Assembly: GCA_013407085.1 (NCBI GenBank)
Contig: JACCGJ010023559.1
Location: 124,001 to 188,000, forward strand
Length of the DNA stretch: 64,000 nt
From: Atriophallophorus winterbourni
Taxonomy: Eukaryota > Platyhelminthes > Trematoda > Plagiorchiida > Microphallidae
Direction of reading: 5' to 3'
The number at the start of each line of letters is the position of its first letter. Within the stretch, counting starts at the first letter, position 1. Under the pieces are notes generated by a model. That model made no database searches. It was not told the DNA's origin and was given only the letters and a program-made list of their open reading frames with translations. The position numbers and the translations under genes are program-made. Shown piece after piece: positions 1 through 12,873 of this stretch.

Positions 1-1834
1 TATCCGGGTTGTATTTAGGAAGCCCCACGTTATGAATGATGCTTGGAAGATAAGAATACATTTCTCTTCACCAGTACGGTGAGAGGTCAGCTAAAGAAAA
101 GTTGTGTATCAAACAAACAAAAACTTTAGCATTACTTTCTTACAGCAAAACAACGCTGTGACCTGAAAATGGTGAACTACCTAATCTTGCATAGAAATTA
201 AGGGGAGAATTCAGGAAAAAGCTTACCCCAGATACGATCCAAACGGTTCTTAAAACTCGCGACAGAACAGCAGGCTATAAGTTCTTCTGGAAGCCGGTTC
301 CAGAAATTTACCACCCTGTCTCTGAAAAAGTTGTTTCGGGAGTCTAGTCTACATAGCTCCTTAACAAGTTTGAGTGAATGTCTGCAGGTGTCAAGCTCGG
401 GACTTAAGGCAAAGAAGTCGTTCATCATAACCCCGGTAAACCCCTTCAAGATCTTGAAGGTTTCAATTATTTCACCTCTCAAACGACGGCGCGTAAGTGA
501 GAAAAGATCTAGGGACTTCAGGCGTGCAGCGTATGGGTTCCCTCGCTGAACCTCAATCATGCGAGTTTCGATACGCTGTAGGCTTTCGAGTCGAACGATG
601 TCCTTCTTGTAGTAAGGGCACCATACCTGGGCACAATATTCTGAATGCGGCCGAACTAGCTCCTTGTAAAGAGGCAGGAATACATCGGGTCTTCTGCTGG
701 ATAACACAGATCTTAGCTGAAAGAGAACTTTGCGAGCACGTTGAGCTGCAGCGGCGCATCGGCTATTTGATTTGAATTCCCGAATCTTTAACACGCTGTG
801 TGGCGCTAACAGTAAGAGAATTTTCTGACACCTGAACTGAAATCTTATCAACCAGTGCTGATAAGAGTTTGCTCTTATTAAGGTTCAGTGGTAGGTCCTA
901 CTGATTTGACCAGTTTATGACCCGTTCAAAGTCGTGCAACAAGGTATCGTTATCCGTTGATCGGATGAATTTCACGTCAATCGCGAAAATGAAGCATGGG
1001 CACTGCTAAGCAGACGACAAGTTGTCGATGAAAATAGGAGATGACCGAGTACCGACCCCATGGGGTACACCACTGATCACGTCGGTTTGATTCGACAGCG
1101 TAGATCCTACCCTAACTCGGAATGTCCTACCTGCAAGGAAGGCCTTTATCCAAGCAAGTAGACTACCCCGTATGCCTTTTGCTCCTAGCCTAATCTCTAT
1201 AAGGCGGTGATTTACGGAATCGTAAGTTTTGCTGAAGTCTAGGTAGAGGGCATCGACAGGCTTTCCTTCATCCATCCTCTTAGTGGTAGTATGGAGAATA
1301 TTAGGAAGTTTAGTCAGGCAGGATCTACTCCTCAGCAATCTATTCTGAGTTACATTCAACAGAGAATGCCGACAGAGATGCTGAAAGATTTTGTCACGCA
1401 GCAGTTTTTCAAATACTTTCGAGATGATGCTAGTCAGGCTGACAGGTCTACAGTTACCAAGAGTTGACATGCAACCACTCTTGTGTATTGGTACGATTAT
1501 GGCTTCTTTCCACTCATTCGGAACCACTCTTAGGTCCAAGCATGAATTTAAGAGCTTGCATAAAGGTTCTGTAAGCACTGGGGTTAGATTCTTTAGCATA
1601 ATCAAGTGGATACCATCTGGTCCCTCAGCTTTGTTGACGCGAACATGGATAAGTGCTTCATACACCTCGGATTCCATGAAGGACAACTCATCTAGCGCAT
1701 GACCATCAGGTAGTAGATTATAAGAGCCGGATGGAGCATTTAAAGAATTATCACGTCTCTGAACGCCACTGAAGATCCTAGAGAAGGCAGTCGCTCTAGA
1801 CAGCTCGGTATCGGCTCGGTATCTGTTCTCCAGA

Positions 1835-1835
1835 T

Positions 1836-1867
<32 letters not shown>

Positions 1868-1869
1868 AT
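1835..1869. repeat. (TAAA)n microsatellite
   Basis: About eight TAAA units interrupt the LINE between its endonuclease and RT parts; possibly the tail of something inserted there. Confidence 0.9.
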
Positions 1870-4429
1870 TTTATTCTTGGAAATCCAAGGCATGTTAAAC
1901 ATGATCAATAATTTCCAAAAGGTATGTGCAATCAGATTATAGGATGTACATTTGCAAAAACAGTTTGTTCAAGGTCATTTGTTTCAGCGGAATTTAACGT
2001 CCAATAAATATAAAGGTAACGGTATTTAAAGTTGTTTCCAGGTAATCGGTACGTGATCTGATATATTACGAAAACACAGCTATTGCAAGGAAAAGTCTAG
2101 AATGTTTTCGGCAACACTGATGATCAATGGATAAGGTCCATCAAAGATGCGCGAAGAATCTCTATTGTTGATGTTCCAAACTTTTTCATTTTGATTGTTG
2201 TAAATAGATTGATCTTTCTTGACCATGAGCCGTTTTCTTGTCCGTTAGGCGAAGGTGGTTTATTCCACTAGTTTGAGGTCTGGGGGCCAGTTTCATTTTG
2301 GTGCGGATTGAGAAATTTTGCTGTGGAGAAAAAAAACTCAGAGGCGAGAGAATGTTGTTTCGAACGATATGAACGTTTATTTAATATCAATAACCTGATT
2401 TTTCCCTTCGATTGAGCGTAGCTATAAAAATCGTTAGAGAACTGTAAGAAAGATTTTGAAGTCTGTAGAAGAAAATTCCAGTCTACAAGCCTAAAATTGC
2501 GTCTAGGGAGAGCAAAAGGTTTGTGAAAACGCAGTTTTGCTTCGAAGCTTATCATTACGTGATCGCTTTTGCCGAGCTGTGGTAGGTATTTCAAAAGTCA
2601 AACGGATTTAAGCTGGGACGACAATACCAGGTCGAGAGTGGCTGGAGTACATCCATTACGAAACCTCGTAGGATCACTCACATGCTGATGCAACGCATGA
2701 TCATGGAGCCATTCGAGAAATATTTCGGATTGCTTGGGGACTAAACCTATAGGGACGGTCCAATTTATGTCTGGAAGGTTGAAATCACCTAAGATGAGTA
2801 CGCTAGGAGCAGTTTGAAACAACCTGTCAAGCGTCTCAATCAGCTGTGTAATCTCCTGCTAAGCTGCACTGGGTGTGACGAAGACACAAGCAAATGCGAG
2901 GGCTGACTTGTAGCAAGTCAGGATACTCGTAACAACTTGGAAGTTTTCACAGGTTAGGGATATACTCGTTCCCATATTGTGCAAGCCATACTCTAGGAGG
3001 AGTGCAACGCCACCGCCTCTCCTGTCGCCAGGTCTATTGCATCTAATGACGAGATACTGCTCACTGTTGTTTATTGGCCAATCATCAAGCGCGGACAGCC
3101 ATGTCTCAGAAAGCGCTATGACCCTGGGGTACAACTCACCCACACGAAGAGAAAGGTCAGCTCACTTATTCCTTATGCTACACACAATAGCGTACAGCAC
3201 TGCGGCGCTCGTTCTGCGTGCTTCTGAATCTAATTCTGCTTGTCCCTCGGTCGAAGCACCCGAGGGAGGTGCACGATTTTTGGCGTGCTACTTAAAGCAG
3301 GAGTATCCGGTTCAACAGCCTCTTGCATGGATGTTACGGACCGTTGTCTGAGGATTGAAGCCGCATCCATTGAAGAGCAACTACTAGAGAAATTTGCTTG
3401 GCTCCCATCTTCGTTTGCGATAAGCTTGTCAAAGTCGTCTAATCCGGATAGCAAGACTCGTGGCGATGGGCTGTTCGGTAAGATCGTAACGGATCTACTA
3501 GCGCTTCGATTTGCATCAGGCTTACGGATAGCAGATGTCCTTAAAGCTAGGTCTCTCTGATTTGAAGCAAAAGGTTTTTGTCTAATATGAGAGGGTGGGT
3601 TGTCCGGCTTAACATAAAGCTAGTCTAGATTAGTTTTGTCGATGTATTCAGCCCTAGACAATAACGCATCCCGATCCGCCTGGTATTCGAATTCTACCAG
3701 TATCGGCCTAGGGCAGTTATCCATCTTCCATTTCCCCACACGGTGAACTCGCACCGTGGGAGTAGAAGGCCTCAAACCTACCATCTAGATAAGATCGCTG
3801 ATACATCTGCGATCAAAATCTCTTCGACGTTTTGAGTCCCTAATGAAAGGCTCCGCTCGGTTAAAAACAAACACATTTCGGGTTCTAGTTTTTGAAGAAG
3901 AAGAATTGCCGTTTAGTGCCTCGAATTGCTTACGCAAACCGTTTAATTTCTGGATAATTTGATTGAGTTCGGGTGAGCCAGCAAAATTTCCGTGTTGCTT
4001 CCTTTGAATAGGGGCTTTACTGTTCTTGATACGACTTTTCGTAGTTCCGACTACGTTTAACACCTTTGGAGAGGAAGCTTGCTTTGGAGGAGAAGCTAAC
4101 TGGCTAACTATGTCTACATTCTCGAGGGATACAATTTTTTCCGCCTTTTTTGCACGGTTTCTTGAAGATATGGCTCCATTTACCACCTTAGGAGAGGTAG
4201 CTTGCTTAGTAGAACGTTGTAACTAGCTAGATTTGCGCTATCCCCTTGTCTGCTGTAGTCTCAGAACTTATATTCGCCCTCACTACATATGCATACGTTT
4301 GGGCGGCTACAAAATTTGACGAGCTTGGCGACGTCACGCGATTCCTTGGCTTTTGGCAATCGGCGTCATTGGCAGCCCTACGAAAGCCGATACAATACCA
4401 CTGCAGCCATTGGTATTTTGCATAAATCC

Positions 4430-4530
4430 CGTAGTGTGATTTGTGTATACCAGAGCAGCTAGGGTGAGCCTAACGCTTGCACGCTGTGCACTCAATTCCC
4501 TTAGCCACCATTTTGCCGCATTTGCAGATA
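4430..4530 (-). mobile_element. PHD-like zinc finger of the LINE ORF1
   Basis: The minus strand reads CLICKCGKMVAKGIECTACK and then, after R and a TAG, AHPSC. The C-x2-C...C-x2-C...H-x3-C spacing is that of the PHD fingers found in ORF1 of CR1-type elements. The TAG sits where a Trp would normally precede the His. Confidence 0.6.
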
Positions 4531-5164
4531 AGACAGGTAATTTTTGTATTTATATCTATCAGTTAAAGGTGAGTTATGATAGATCACTAGAAAATTACAA
4601 GCTGAATTTATCACTAGCGTAATTATTAAGCCAAAAACATCAATAATATAGTAAAACAGTTATTCTTTTTTACAGCAAATTCTAGGAATAGCGAAAATTC
4701 ATAATGAAATTTTATCGGAGCGTGGGAAATACAACCAAGTTTAACGTACCGCGCAAATTCAGTTCCTACCGCGCAAATTGTCAATAGTTTTATTCTGGTA
4801 ATAAAAGCTGATAGCTTGTAGGAAACAACTGGGGTGTGTACAGAGGGTCGCACAAAGTGTGCTAAAAAGGATAATTGATGAGAAAAAAACAGAGGCAAAT
4901 AGGCCTTAAAGCGGGACAGGTTCGCGTATAGCATACACCTTGATTGACATTTGTAGCTATCTATATGGAGGGGCGTCAGCCCAAGACCCATTTCCACCAC
5001 GTCCTTCAGTGCATGACGGACTTGCGGACGGTTGCTTTGGCGCGAGCATCGTTAATCCTTGTAAGCTGGGGAGAAAAGACTGTAAAAGTGTTAGTCGTTT
5101 ATGGTTATGTGAGTGGTATGTAAGTACTATGCGGTAGATCGGAATGGCGAAAGATAAACGAAAG

Positions 5165-5600
5165 TCACTTGAAAGTTGATTGCCGTAGGTGTTTGTTTAC
5201 GAGTTGCTCAAACGAGGACAGTGACTCTGCACCTACCACCTCCGGTGGGAGAGCGTTCCAGACACGGCATGTGCGAAGGGGTAGGAAATACCTTCGACTT
5301 TTCAATCGGTTGTACTGATGAGCAATTTTAAGATTGTGCCCACGATGATAACGTCGATTAATTAGAGGCATCAGGGACTTAAAAGGGTGCCGATTCTCTT
5401 TGAGAATGCGAAATGTCAAAAGCAAATCTCCGCGGAGGAGTCTGTAGCGGATTGAAGAGGAGACCGCTATACTGCACCCATTCTTCGTAGGACATGTTTT
5501 GAAGGCCGTTGATAAGCTATGTTGCTTGCCGTTGTGGCTGTACAAGTTACATGGTCCGAATGGTATCTTAAAGCCAATCACGCGCACAGATTTCTTTAGA
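5165..5600 (-). mobile_element. LINE C-terminal fragment
   Basis: An open stretch of about 140 codons matches the thumb end of CR1-like RTs: RYRLLRGDLLLTFRILKENR, YHRGHNLKIAHQYNRLKSRR and TCRVWNALPPEVVGAESLSS. The family is that of the better copy at 33210-35018, not of the 1-4560 element. Confidence 0.8.
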
Positions 5601-5929
5601 CGTTATGTGGTTAAGCACCCGGCACGTCGATATTGAGTATACAATTCCTACGTTTCACACGCTCTTGTTTCCTAATATCTGGAAAGTAGTGCAATTCACT
5701 TCACTTCGACAAGAAGCGCTTGCATGCCACTGTTAGATAGGGGTGATACGACCAACTTATAGAAATTTGTCGTGCTATAAGGCTTCGAGAAATAACACAT
5801 CAATTGCTACAACGGAGGCTTAAGGAAGCTACGAAAGGTACCTGGCGAACTATGCTAAAAAGAATTATTTTAGTTAAGTTCAGCCTAAGGGTAACACAAG
5901 AGAGGACATAGGTACCCTAATATTAGACA

Positions 5930-7560
5930 ATGTCGAGAAAGCCAATTTTGACCTTTTATAGGAGGAGGTTTGTTGGATTATTTTCAAAGTGTACATATAA
6001 TGGATAGCAGTTATGCGATTAACTCAGTTCAAAGTCTTAGAATGGAAATGGATGCTTCTCAAAGCGAAGTAGTTTTTGCACGCAATATGTCCATCAGGTG
6101 CTAAAGAATCTAAACGGAAATAAATCAGCCGGACCTGACGATGCGAAACCTAAAGTTGTGAAGGAAATATTTATAAACTAGCAGCGCTTCTCTGTAGGTT
6201 ATACAACGAATCACTCTGCAAAAGCACTCTACCACATAACTCGAAGGAAGCCATTGTCGTGCCCATTCCAAAGAGAGGTTGCACAAACATAGTTAAGAAT
6301 TTCCGACCGGTAAGCTTTAATAGTGTTCAAGGTAAAGCTTTTGAAAGACCGATCAGGCATCGGTTGTGGGACCACATCGTGCACAATTCATCATTAAACA
6401 TGGCTCTCTTAAAAGAACGTTTTGTCTCTGGACACTTCCATGCTTTTTAGATATAGAGTTTCCATGAAACTGAATGAAGGTTGACGGGTATAGGTTTTTA
6501 CTTAGACTTTAGTAAGGATTTCCACTCGGTTAGTCACGGGTTCCTATGGATAAAGCTCACGGACAAAGGCGTATCTGTTAAGCATCACGACTAGATAACC
6601 AGTTTTTTTCGTGATAGATCCTTTCAGGCCCGTGTAGACGATACGACCTCTTTATTCGCAAATACTACCAGTGGGGTTCCACACGGTTAATTACAATGCC
6701 CAATAATCTTTCTGATCTTCATCGATCATCTGGCATCGCACTTGTCATGTTACTGCCAGATGGTGGCTGATGATGTCGATTTCACCGGATCCAATGATCA
6801 CGGTGTTTTTTGAGAGATATTGAAACGGTCATTAAATGGTCAGAGGATTAGGATCTCCCTCTGAACTATATTAAATGTCATCTGTCGTCTGCAGCAGTCG
6901 ACACAATTAGAGTAACTGCAAATAGCGATAGGATCGACTTTGAAGATATTCAGAGGGTTATGTTTTAGGTATAGTCGTAATAGCGGACTTCAAATGGACT
7001 GCTCAATGTGCCTCAGCTGCACTATGAGCTATAGTAGAAAGCTTTCGGCTTAAATTTGTTCTGACATGTAGAACACCAGAAATGTTGATCCCCTCAAACA
7101 TGACCTATATCAGGCCGTAGTTAGAATACTGTGTGCAATCCTGGAGCCCTTCTCCCAAGAAGAAATATTACTACTAGATTGAGTCCAACGTCTTGCTACG
7201 AAAATGATTAAACGTATGTCTGTGCAACCCTACGATGAACGTCTAATTTCTTCAAGTCTCTTCTCACTTCGGCATCGGCATCTACGGGGTGATTTAATAG
7301 AATCCTTCAAAATCTCGAAATGCTTAGGCGACTTGTGTTGTCAAAACCTGTTCTCTCGAGCGATCAATCCTTCAACTAGAGTGCATACTTTAAAGCTCGC
7401 GAAAAATCAAAACTGTTTGAATCTTAGGCATCACTTCTTCAGTAAACGAGTGGTAGGTTTCTGGAACAAGCTTCACGAGGAACTAATTGCTTGCATATCA
7501 GAAGGTGCATTCATAAAGGGTTTGGATGCCTTGTGACAAGAGCTTTTCCCTGACTTATTT
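5930..7560 (+). mobile_element. Degenerate CR1-like LINE RT fragment
   Basis: Starts in the finger region (SAGPDDAK at about 6128), followed by PIPKRGCTNIVKNFRPVSFN (6259-6450). Broken pieces of the palm follow. The thumb is open at 7204-7536 (SLRHRHLRGDLIESFKISKC, VGFWNKLHEELIACISEGAF). Many stops; no function. Confidence 0.82.
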
Positions 7561-7734
7561 CCATGAATATGCCGGTCGCATGTCGACAGAATTGGCATGA
7601 ATTTTCGTTTATTTCAAATTTATACGGTCTTTACCATGATTTAATAATAAAAAATACCAACACAAAAATCCAATTAGGTAATACCTCGTTTTAAATGTCA
7701 TGTATTGAATGTACGCACAAATTTTTAATAGCTA

Positions 7735-8125
7735 ACCTCTCACCAGATTGGTGAAAAGAAACCCATTTCCGTTTTCCCCATTCGCTGCTACAAATACTTG
7801 GACCGAAGGACGGCCTGGAAAACACTTGACGTATCATCGCATACGACAAGGATACCATAGAACAACGAACTAAGGTAATGTGTTGCTCACATCCCCATCC
7901 GAGTGCTTGACCAAGAATCACTTTGTGATTCCGTGTTTGAACATCGTGGTTCGTTGTACGAACCCTATATAACAGTTGGCATACAAGTATAACCTTGTTT
8001 AACAATGAACTAACTTTGGCAATGGTTGGCGCTCCTTTGAAGCTTTCCAAAGACAGGAATTCTGTATGCTCGATTAGCTTATCAGCCATTTACATTCATG
8101 TGCCAAGTGAACTGAAATGAACTAA
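7735..8125 (+). mobile_element. CR1-like LINE 3' end with an inner repeat insertion
   Basis: Begins with the hairpin CTAACCTCTCACC...GGTGAAAAG and ends with GCCAAGTGAACTGAAATGAAC, as at the ends of the copies at 41372-41635 and 36080-36300. About 160 bp of dispersed repeat B (7880-8040) lies in the middle. Confidence 0.65.
7880..8040 (+). repeat. Dispersed repeat B, copy 1
   Basis: Shares TCACTTTGTGATTC, the AACAT(C/T)(G/A)TGGTTC motif and GGCATACAAGTATAAC with copies at 17936-18085 (+) and 35440-35650 (-). No coding potential seen. Confidence 0.75.
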
Positions 8126-8129
8126 CCGT

Positions 8130-9266
8130 ACCTTGCCAAACATATTCGACTTCATTTTCTAAATTTTTGTTTTCGATTCCTTCCATGTAAGCAGCTACGA
8201 AATCCATGATGCATTATCCACTTTGTGCTGACCGAATATTTTCTTAATGCTTTTTGTCGAATTTAAATCGAGACATTATCTTGTAACAATGGTGACGATT
8301 TCAAGCACACCAGAGAATGACATATAGTGGATCATAATCAAACCTCCTATATTTTAAAATTATTGGCAATTTACAGCAAAAAATCTGATCATCCATCGCT
8401 TATTCGATATTTTGAGCGTCAAACAACCTCAAACAATAAATACTTTGTATGCATCGAGGTAAAGATTTACTTCAGGTTACGGCCTTGGAACGAATTTGAC
8501 ACTGGCTGATAACCTCGGTCAATAATTAAATTTTCGAAGCTCCGCCGTTTGCGTACTTGATGTCCTATGCTCAGTCCTACAGATGGTGAGAACTATGAGT
8601 CACATTTAAGAATGGATTTTTTTGTTAGAATAAGCATTGGTGATAATTACATGATACAACTTATGTAAAACTATTTCTGAATAGTTTTGCACGATATTTT
8701 TTTCTAGAAACATTGAAATGAATCTAAAAACCCCTAGAAAATTTTTCATGAAGTACTATTGTTTATAGTGTTTTAAGTTGCTTACAGCCCATCATGTACA
8801 TAACTAATTCGTTCATTGATGTGAATTATACGAAAACCGATATGACATTGGCTAATTTTAAACAAATAAATAAGTTTTAACGGAAATATCGCGTTCAAGG
8901 CAATAATAATAACTAAAGCACAAAGCTATCCCTAATTTATCTATTTTGATGTAAATTATTACTATGCATTTAAGTGATGCATAACAAAAAATCATTGATC
9001 AAACTCAAAGCAAATGCTTGGTTACCCTTAAATTTAACTTGTTTGAGTTGATAATGCACGTTTTTTCATATTTGGCAATCGAATATTAAAAATAGTGTGA
9101 GAATTATGCTCATTTTATTCAATGTGCGTGCATTATCAGCAATTTTACTTTCTTTTAATCAATCTGAAAGCCGCTATTCACCTGACAATATTTTGATCTT
9201 ATGTATAACAACTAAATGGTGGTTACTCGATAATGCTATAATTACAATAATTAATTTTCAATTCAG
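8130..9266. other. AT-rich stretch; should contain upstream B55 sequence
   Basis: No TE motif is recognised. The missing first coding exon of B55 (phase 1 end, one base before GG at 9267) may lie here or further left. I found no ATG-donor pair that I can defend. Confidence 0.5.
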
Positions 9267-9326
9267 GGATCAGCCCATGGTTCTTATCGCAAATCAAAGA
9301 TGCTTACGAAGATGATGATATCATTG
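9267..9326 (+). CDS. PPP2R2: B55 exon a (first recognisable exon)
   Basis: The acceptor ATTCAG ends at 9266 and the exon opens with two bases of a split codon. It encodes ISPWFLSQIKDAYEDDDII, the family's N-terminal strand (WCFSQVKG in vertebrates). It ends in phase 1 at the 33 bp micro-intron. Confidence 0.88.
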
Positions 9327-12087
9327 GTGAGGCGTCGCTGTAATTTAATCATCTCACAGCAAGCAGTTTCACCTGTATGGAATTCAATCAAACTGGTGAA
9401 TTTCTTGCCATTGGTGACCGCAAGGGACGTATTAGTATATATCGAAACATTGACTCTGTAAGTTGAATCCAATGAGATTCAGTTTCATTCTAACAACTTT
9501 TTGCGGAACATAGGAGGCAGATGGCTACGGTATTTACTGTAATTTCGTCAGTCATGATCCTGGATTTGACCCATCTCGGTCCATTAGAGTTGACGAAAAA
9601 ATCAATGCAATTTGTTGGCTTCCAGAATCAAGCGCAACAAGGTCCCTCCTCAGTGCCAACGGTTTGTGAAATAATAATATTTTGTTAACAAATATCGCAG
9701 TCTAATATACTTTACACAATATATGATATATATATATATATATATCATTAATAATAATAGCATTATACATGTACATAAAGAACTGGTGGAATGAACTATT
9801 GCGGCAAAAATGTTTATGCGATAAACGCATGCCCACTGCTAATCAAAATAAAAAGTTTTAAGCCTCAAATCTATATACAATAATTTCTCATGGATTACAT
9901 GAAATTAAAGAAATCAGACAGTCTATCAGTAGAAAAAGCAGTAAGCTCAACAATAACCGTAAGATGACGAGGTATAATAGTAAATTTACAAAATCTCACA
10001 AAAATCAATAGGGAAAGTCACATAGCGCATGGTTCGTCCTATACTCATCGAGTTTAGAAGCGAAAACCGCAACAGATTCCTAGCGTGTAATTTATCCAGG
10101 CAAAATGTTCCAAGTGAAACAAATTCTTACCGAGAAAACATTTCAAAGAATATCCAATCGAAAATGCGGAATGCTTAAAGCCTTTGAATGTTTTTGTGTT
10201 CGAGTAAGATCAGTGGGCTTTAGCAAGTGTTTCAAGGAAAGACTTTCAGCATGCAATTTTTTAATACCAACGGGTAAAATCATGTAGATTTAGTTTTAAC
10301 ATTCGCTATTTAAAAGGCAATTTTCTGTAATGGGAAACCAACTTTGTCGCAAGATGATAAATCCTGTATAGTAATTCGATATCCTTCCTCAGCCGTGGTG
10401 CACAGGCTTGGATGAAATATTCCATAACATGACGTACGTACGTAGTAATTTACCGGGGTAAAGTTTCAGGCGTGAAAATCCTGTATATCCTTTTTATAAG
10501 GCACAAGGTATGGCAAAACTTATTGTACACTGTACGGCAATGATGTCCAGGCTTAAGGTTAAACGACATCCAGATATCGAGATTTTTCTGCGGTGGTCCA
10601 GGCGAGATCTTGCGTGCCAAGCAGATACGTGTGGTGCAGAGATTTTTCAAGCCGCAGCATTTTATATTTTGGAGTGTTAAATGGTGACTCATTTGCCTGA
10701 GACCAACGAAATAAGGTTCACAAATCCCGTTGTAATGCCATACAGTCACTAACAGACCCGACACGTTTCCATATTTTAATATAATCAGCAAACAGTATCA
10801 AGTTGCATCCAATATCCTCCACTATATCATTCACATACACCAATAACGGAAGAGATCCGAGCACAGACTCGTCGAAACTCCATTTGTGACGTCTATTTTC
10901 ATAAAGGGGTGATGCCAACGCGAATTTGAAAGTATCTTTTAGTAAGATAGTTCCTTATCCAGTTCAGCAATGTTCCCGTTATTCAATAAAGTACGAGCTT
11001 TTAATTATAATGTCATGGTTGACTCTCAAAAGCTTTGAAATTATCCATGTAGCGGGCATGTACAGCTTCACCTTAGTCTAGTGCCATGGTCCAATTCTCG
11101 AACGTTTAAAGGTTAAATGAACAGCAACCATTTCTTCGAAAATCGTGTTGTGCTGCCGTCACAATGCGTTCCATTAATTTAGAGAACACCGGAAGTAGTG
11201 CTACCGGTCTATAGTTTGCTGTGTCTGAGCGGCTACCACATTTATAAATAGGAGTTATCATCCCTGCTTTCCAATGTGGTGTATTTTTCCTTTGTGTAAG
11301 CTGAGATTGTATAAGCACGTGAGAGGAGTAGTAAAAGCAATGCGACACTTGCGAAGTATGGCGGGGTTAATTTTGATTGCGCCAGGGGACTACTTTTCGT
11401 TTAATTTACAAAGTTCCCGCCCAGCCATATATTCATTGACAGTCATTTCACTTAATAGTTTGAAATGTGGCGAATTTATTAAAACTTGATACGAGATTAA
11501 AAACAAGTGAGTAAGACGGTGCTAAAGTATTGGCGGCATCTTAATCAGAGTGAGTCAGTCCGTTAGAGTTTTGTACAAAGAATACGCCTTGACTGATTGT
11601 TGTTCGCTCAACATTCATGAAGTAGACTGCAACTCCACCACCGGATCTTAGGCGATCGCGACAAAGTTGTGACATTTTCGGAATCGATAGCTCAGCGTCA
11701 GTCATGTAGGGCTGGAACCAAGTCTCTGTAACTGCAACCAAATTACAAAAAGCTCGCATAGTTTAGCTAATTTGTTCATCACTGATCATTCATATATATG
11801 CCTTCGATTGTATATATCTTACATTATGTAGGATCGGGTAATGTAGCTTAATTTGGTGTTGTAATTGCGCGCGATTATACATGGTGCATCTAAGGAACAT
11901 AAATAACAAACTTCTAGTAACCAGTATGAAGTTACTAATGGACTAGGGACAAATAAACATTATGGTTTAGATGTTTTAAGTTTAAAGGATTAGATACCTT
12001 AATTGAAAATTTAAAAAAATACAAAATATCACCAGCATTAACTTTCTATACACGAGAAACTATCAAATTACTTGCCTGTCAAGCTCA

Positions 12088-12132
<45 letters not shown>

Positions 12133-12803
12133 TGAGAGAACATGCTTATTTAGAGTTTGTGTGTTAAAGAGCACTAACTGAATTCATTATTTACAATGCA
12201 GTGACTAACGTGTAAATGACTTAATATTCATTCAGACAAGACAATCCGACTATGGCGGTTATACGAGCGAAACAATGAAGCATACAACTTTAATGTTCGT
12301 AAAAGAGATGGGATGTCTATCCATTTGAAGCGTAGGGTATGCCGAAGGTTGCCACGGATGAATGCTGCGACGATACAAAGTGCATCTGATTTGCGCGTCC
12401 CGAAATTCCGTCCATTACCAAGACTAGCACTTGAGGTCCGGTTGCAGCGAGAATACTTTAATGGCCATATTTTGCGCATCAATGGAATGGCTTTAAACTC
12501 GGATCAAGAAACCTTCATATCTTTTGATGATGTTCGCATCAATATGTGGAACTTCCAATATCCGAATGAAACATTTGGTAAGCGATATACGCTGTTTCTT
12601 GTCTGTATATAATAAAGATATTTTTATTATTAATATCATTAGCATTACAAATTGTTCAAGATTAATTCACAGAAAACAAATTTGAAATATGGTTGTTATA
12701 TGAATTCGTTGCGATAAATTATAATTAATAGAAAAACTTCAAGATTCATGAATTCATCGTATAAAAACTTGTAGCTGTACAACACCGTAAGATATTCGTA
12801 TAA

Positions 12804-12873
<70 letters not shown>

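Larger units (their letters stand above)
1..4560 (-). mobile_element. Decayed full-length CR1-like non-LTR retrotransposon
   Basis: Read right to left: a Cys-rich PHD-like finger (4530-4430), a basic ORF1-type segment (4186-3785), an apurinic endonuclease domain (3143-2268) with ALSETWL, RRGGGVALLL and LILGDFNLPDINW, a reverse transcriptase (about 1830-930) with GPDGIH, NCRPVSLTSIISKVFEKLL and LYLDFSKTYDSVNH, the C-terminal thumb (851-198) with RRRLRGEIIETFKILKGF and VNFWNRLPEELI, and a 3' UTR hairpin near 100-70. It is inactive: the motif C region reads FAID instead of FADD (about 990-960), and many stops and frameshifts are present. A (TAAA)n tract and about 400 bp of unmatched sequence interrupt it at 1835-2265. 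The 3' tail lies beyond the left edge. Confidence 0.88.

Noticed and set aside
5310..5340. CTGATGAG on the plus strand as a hammerhead core
   Set aside because: No stem II and no GAAA follows; it is antisense to a LINE thumb.
8327..8509. 60-codon ORF as the missing first exon of B55
   Set aside because: It starts at GTG, not ATG, has no B55-like residues, and its possible donor does not give the needed phase with confidence.
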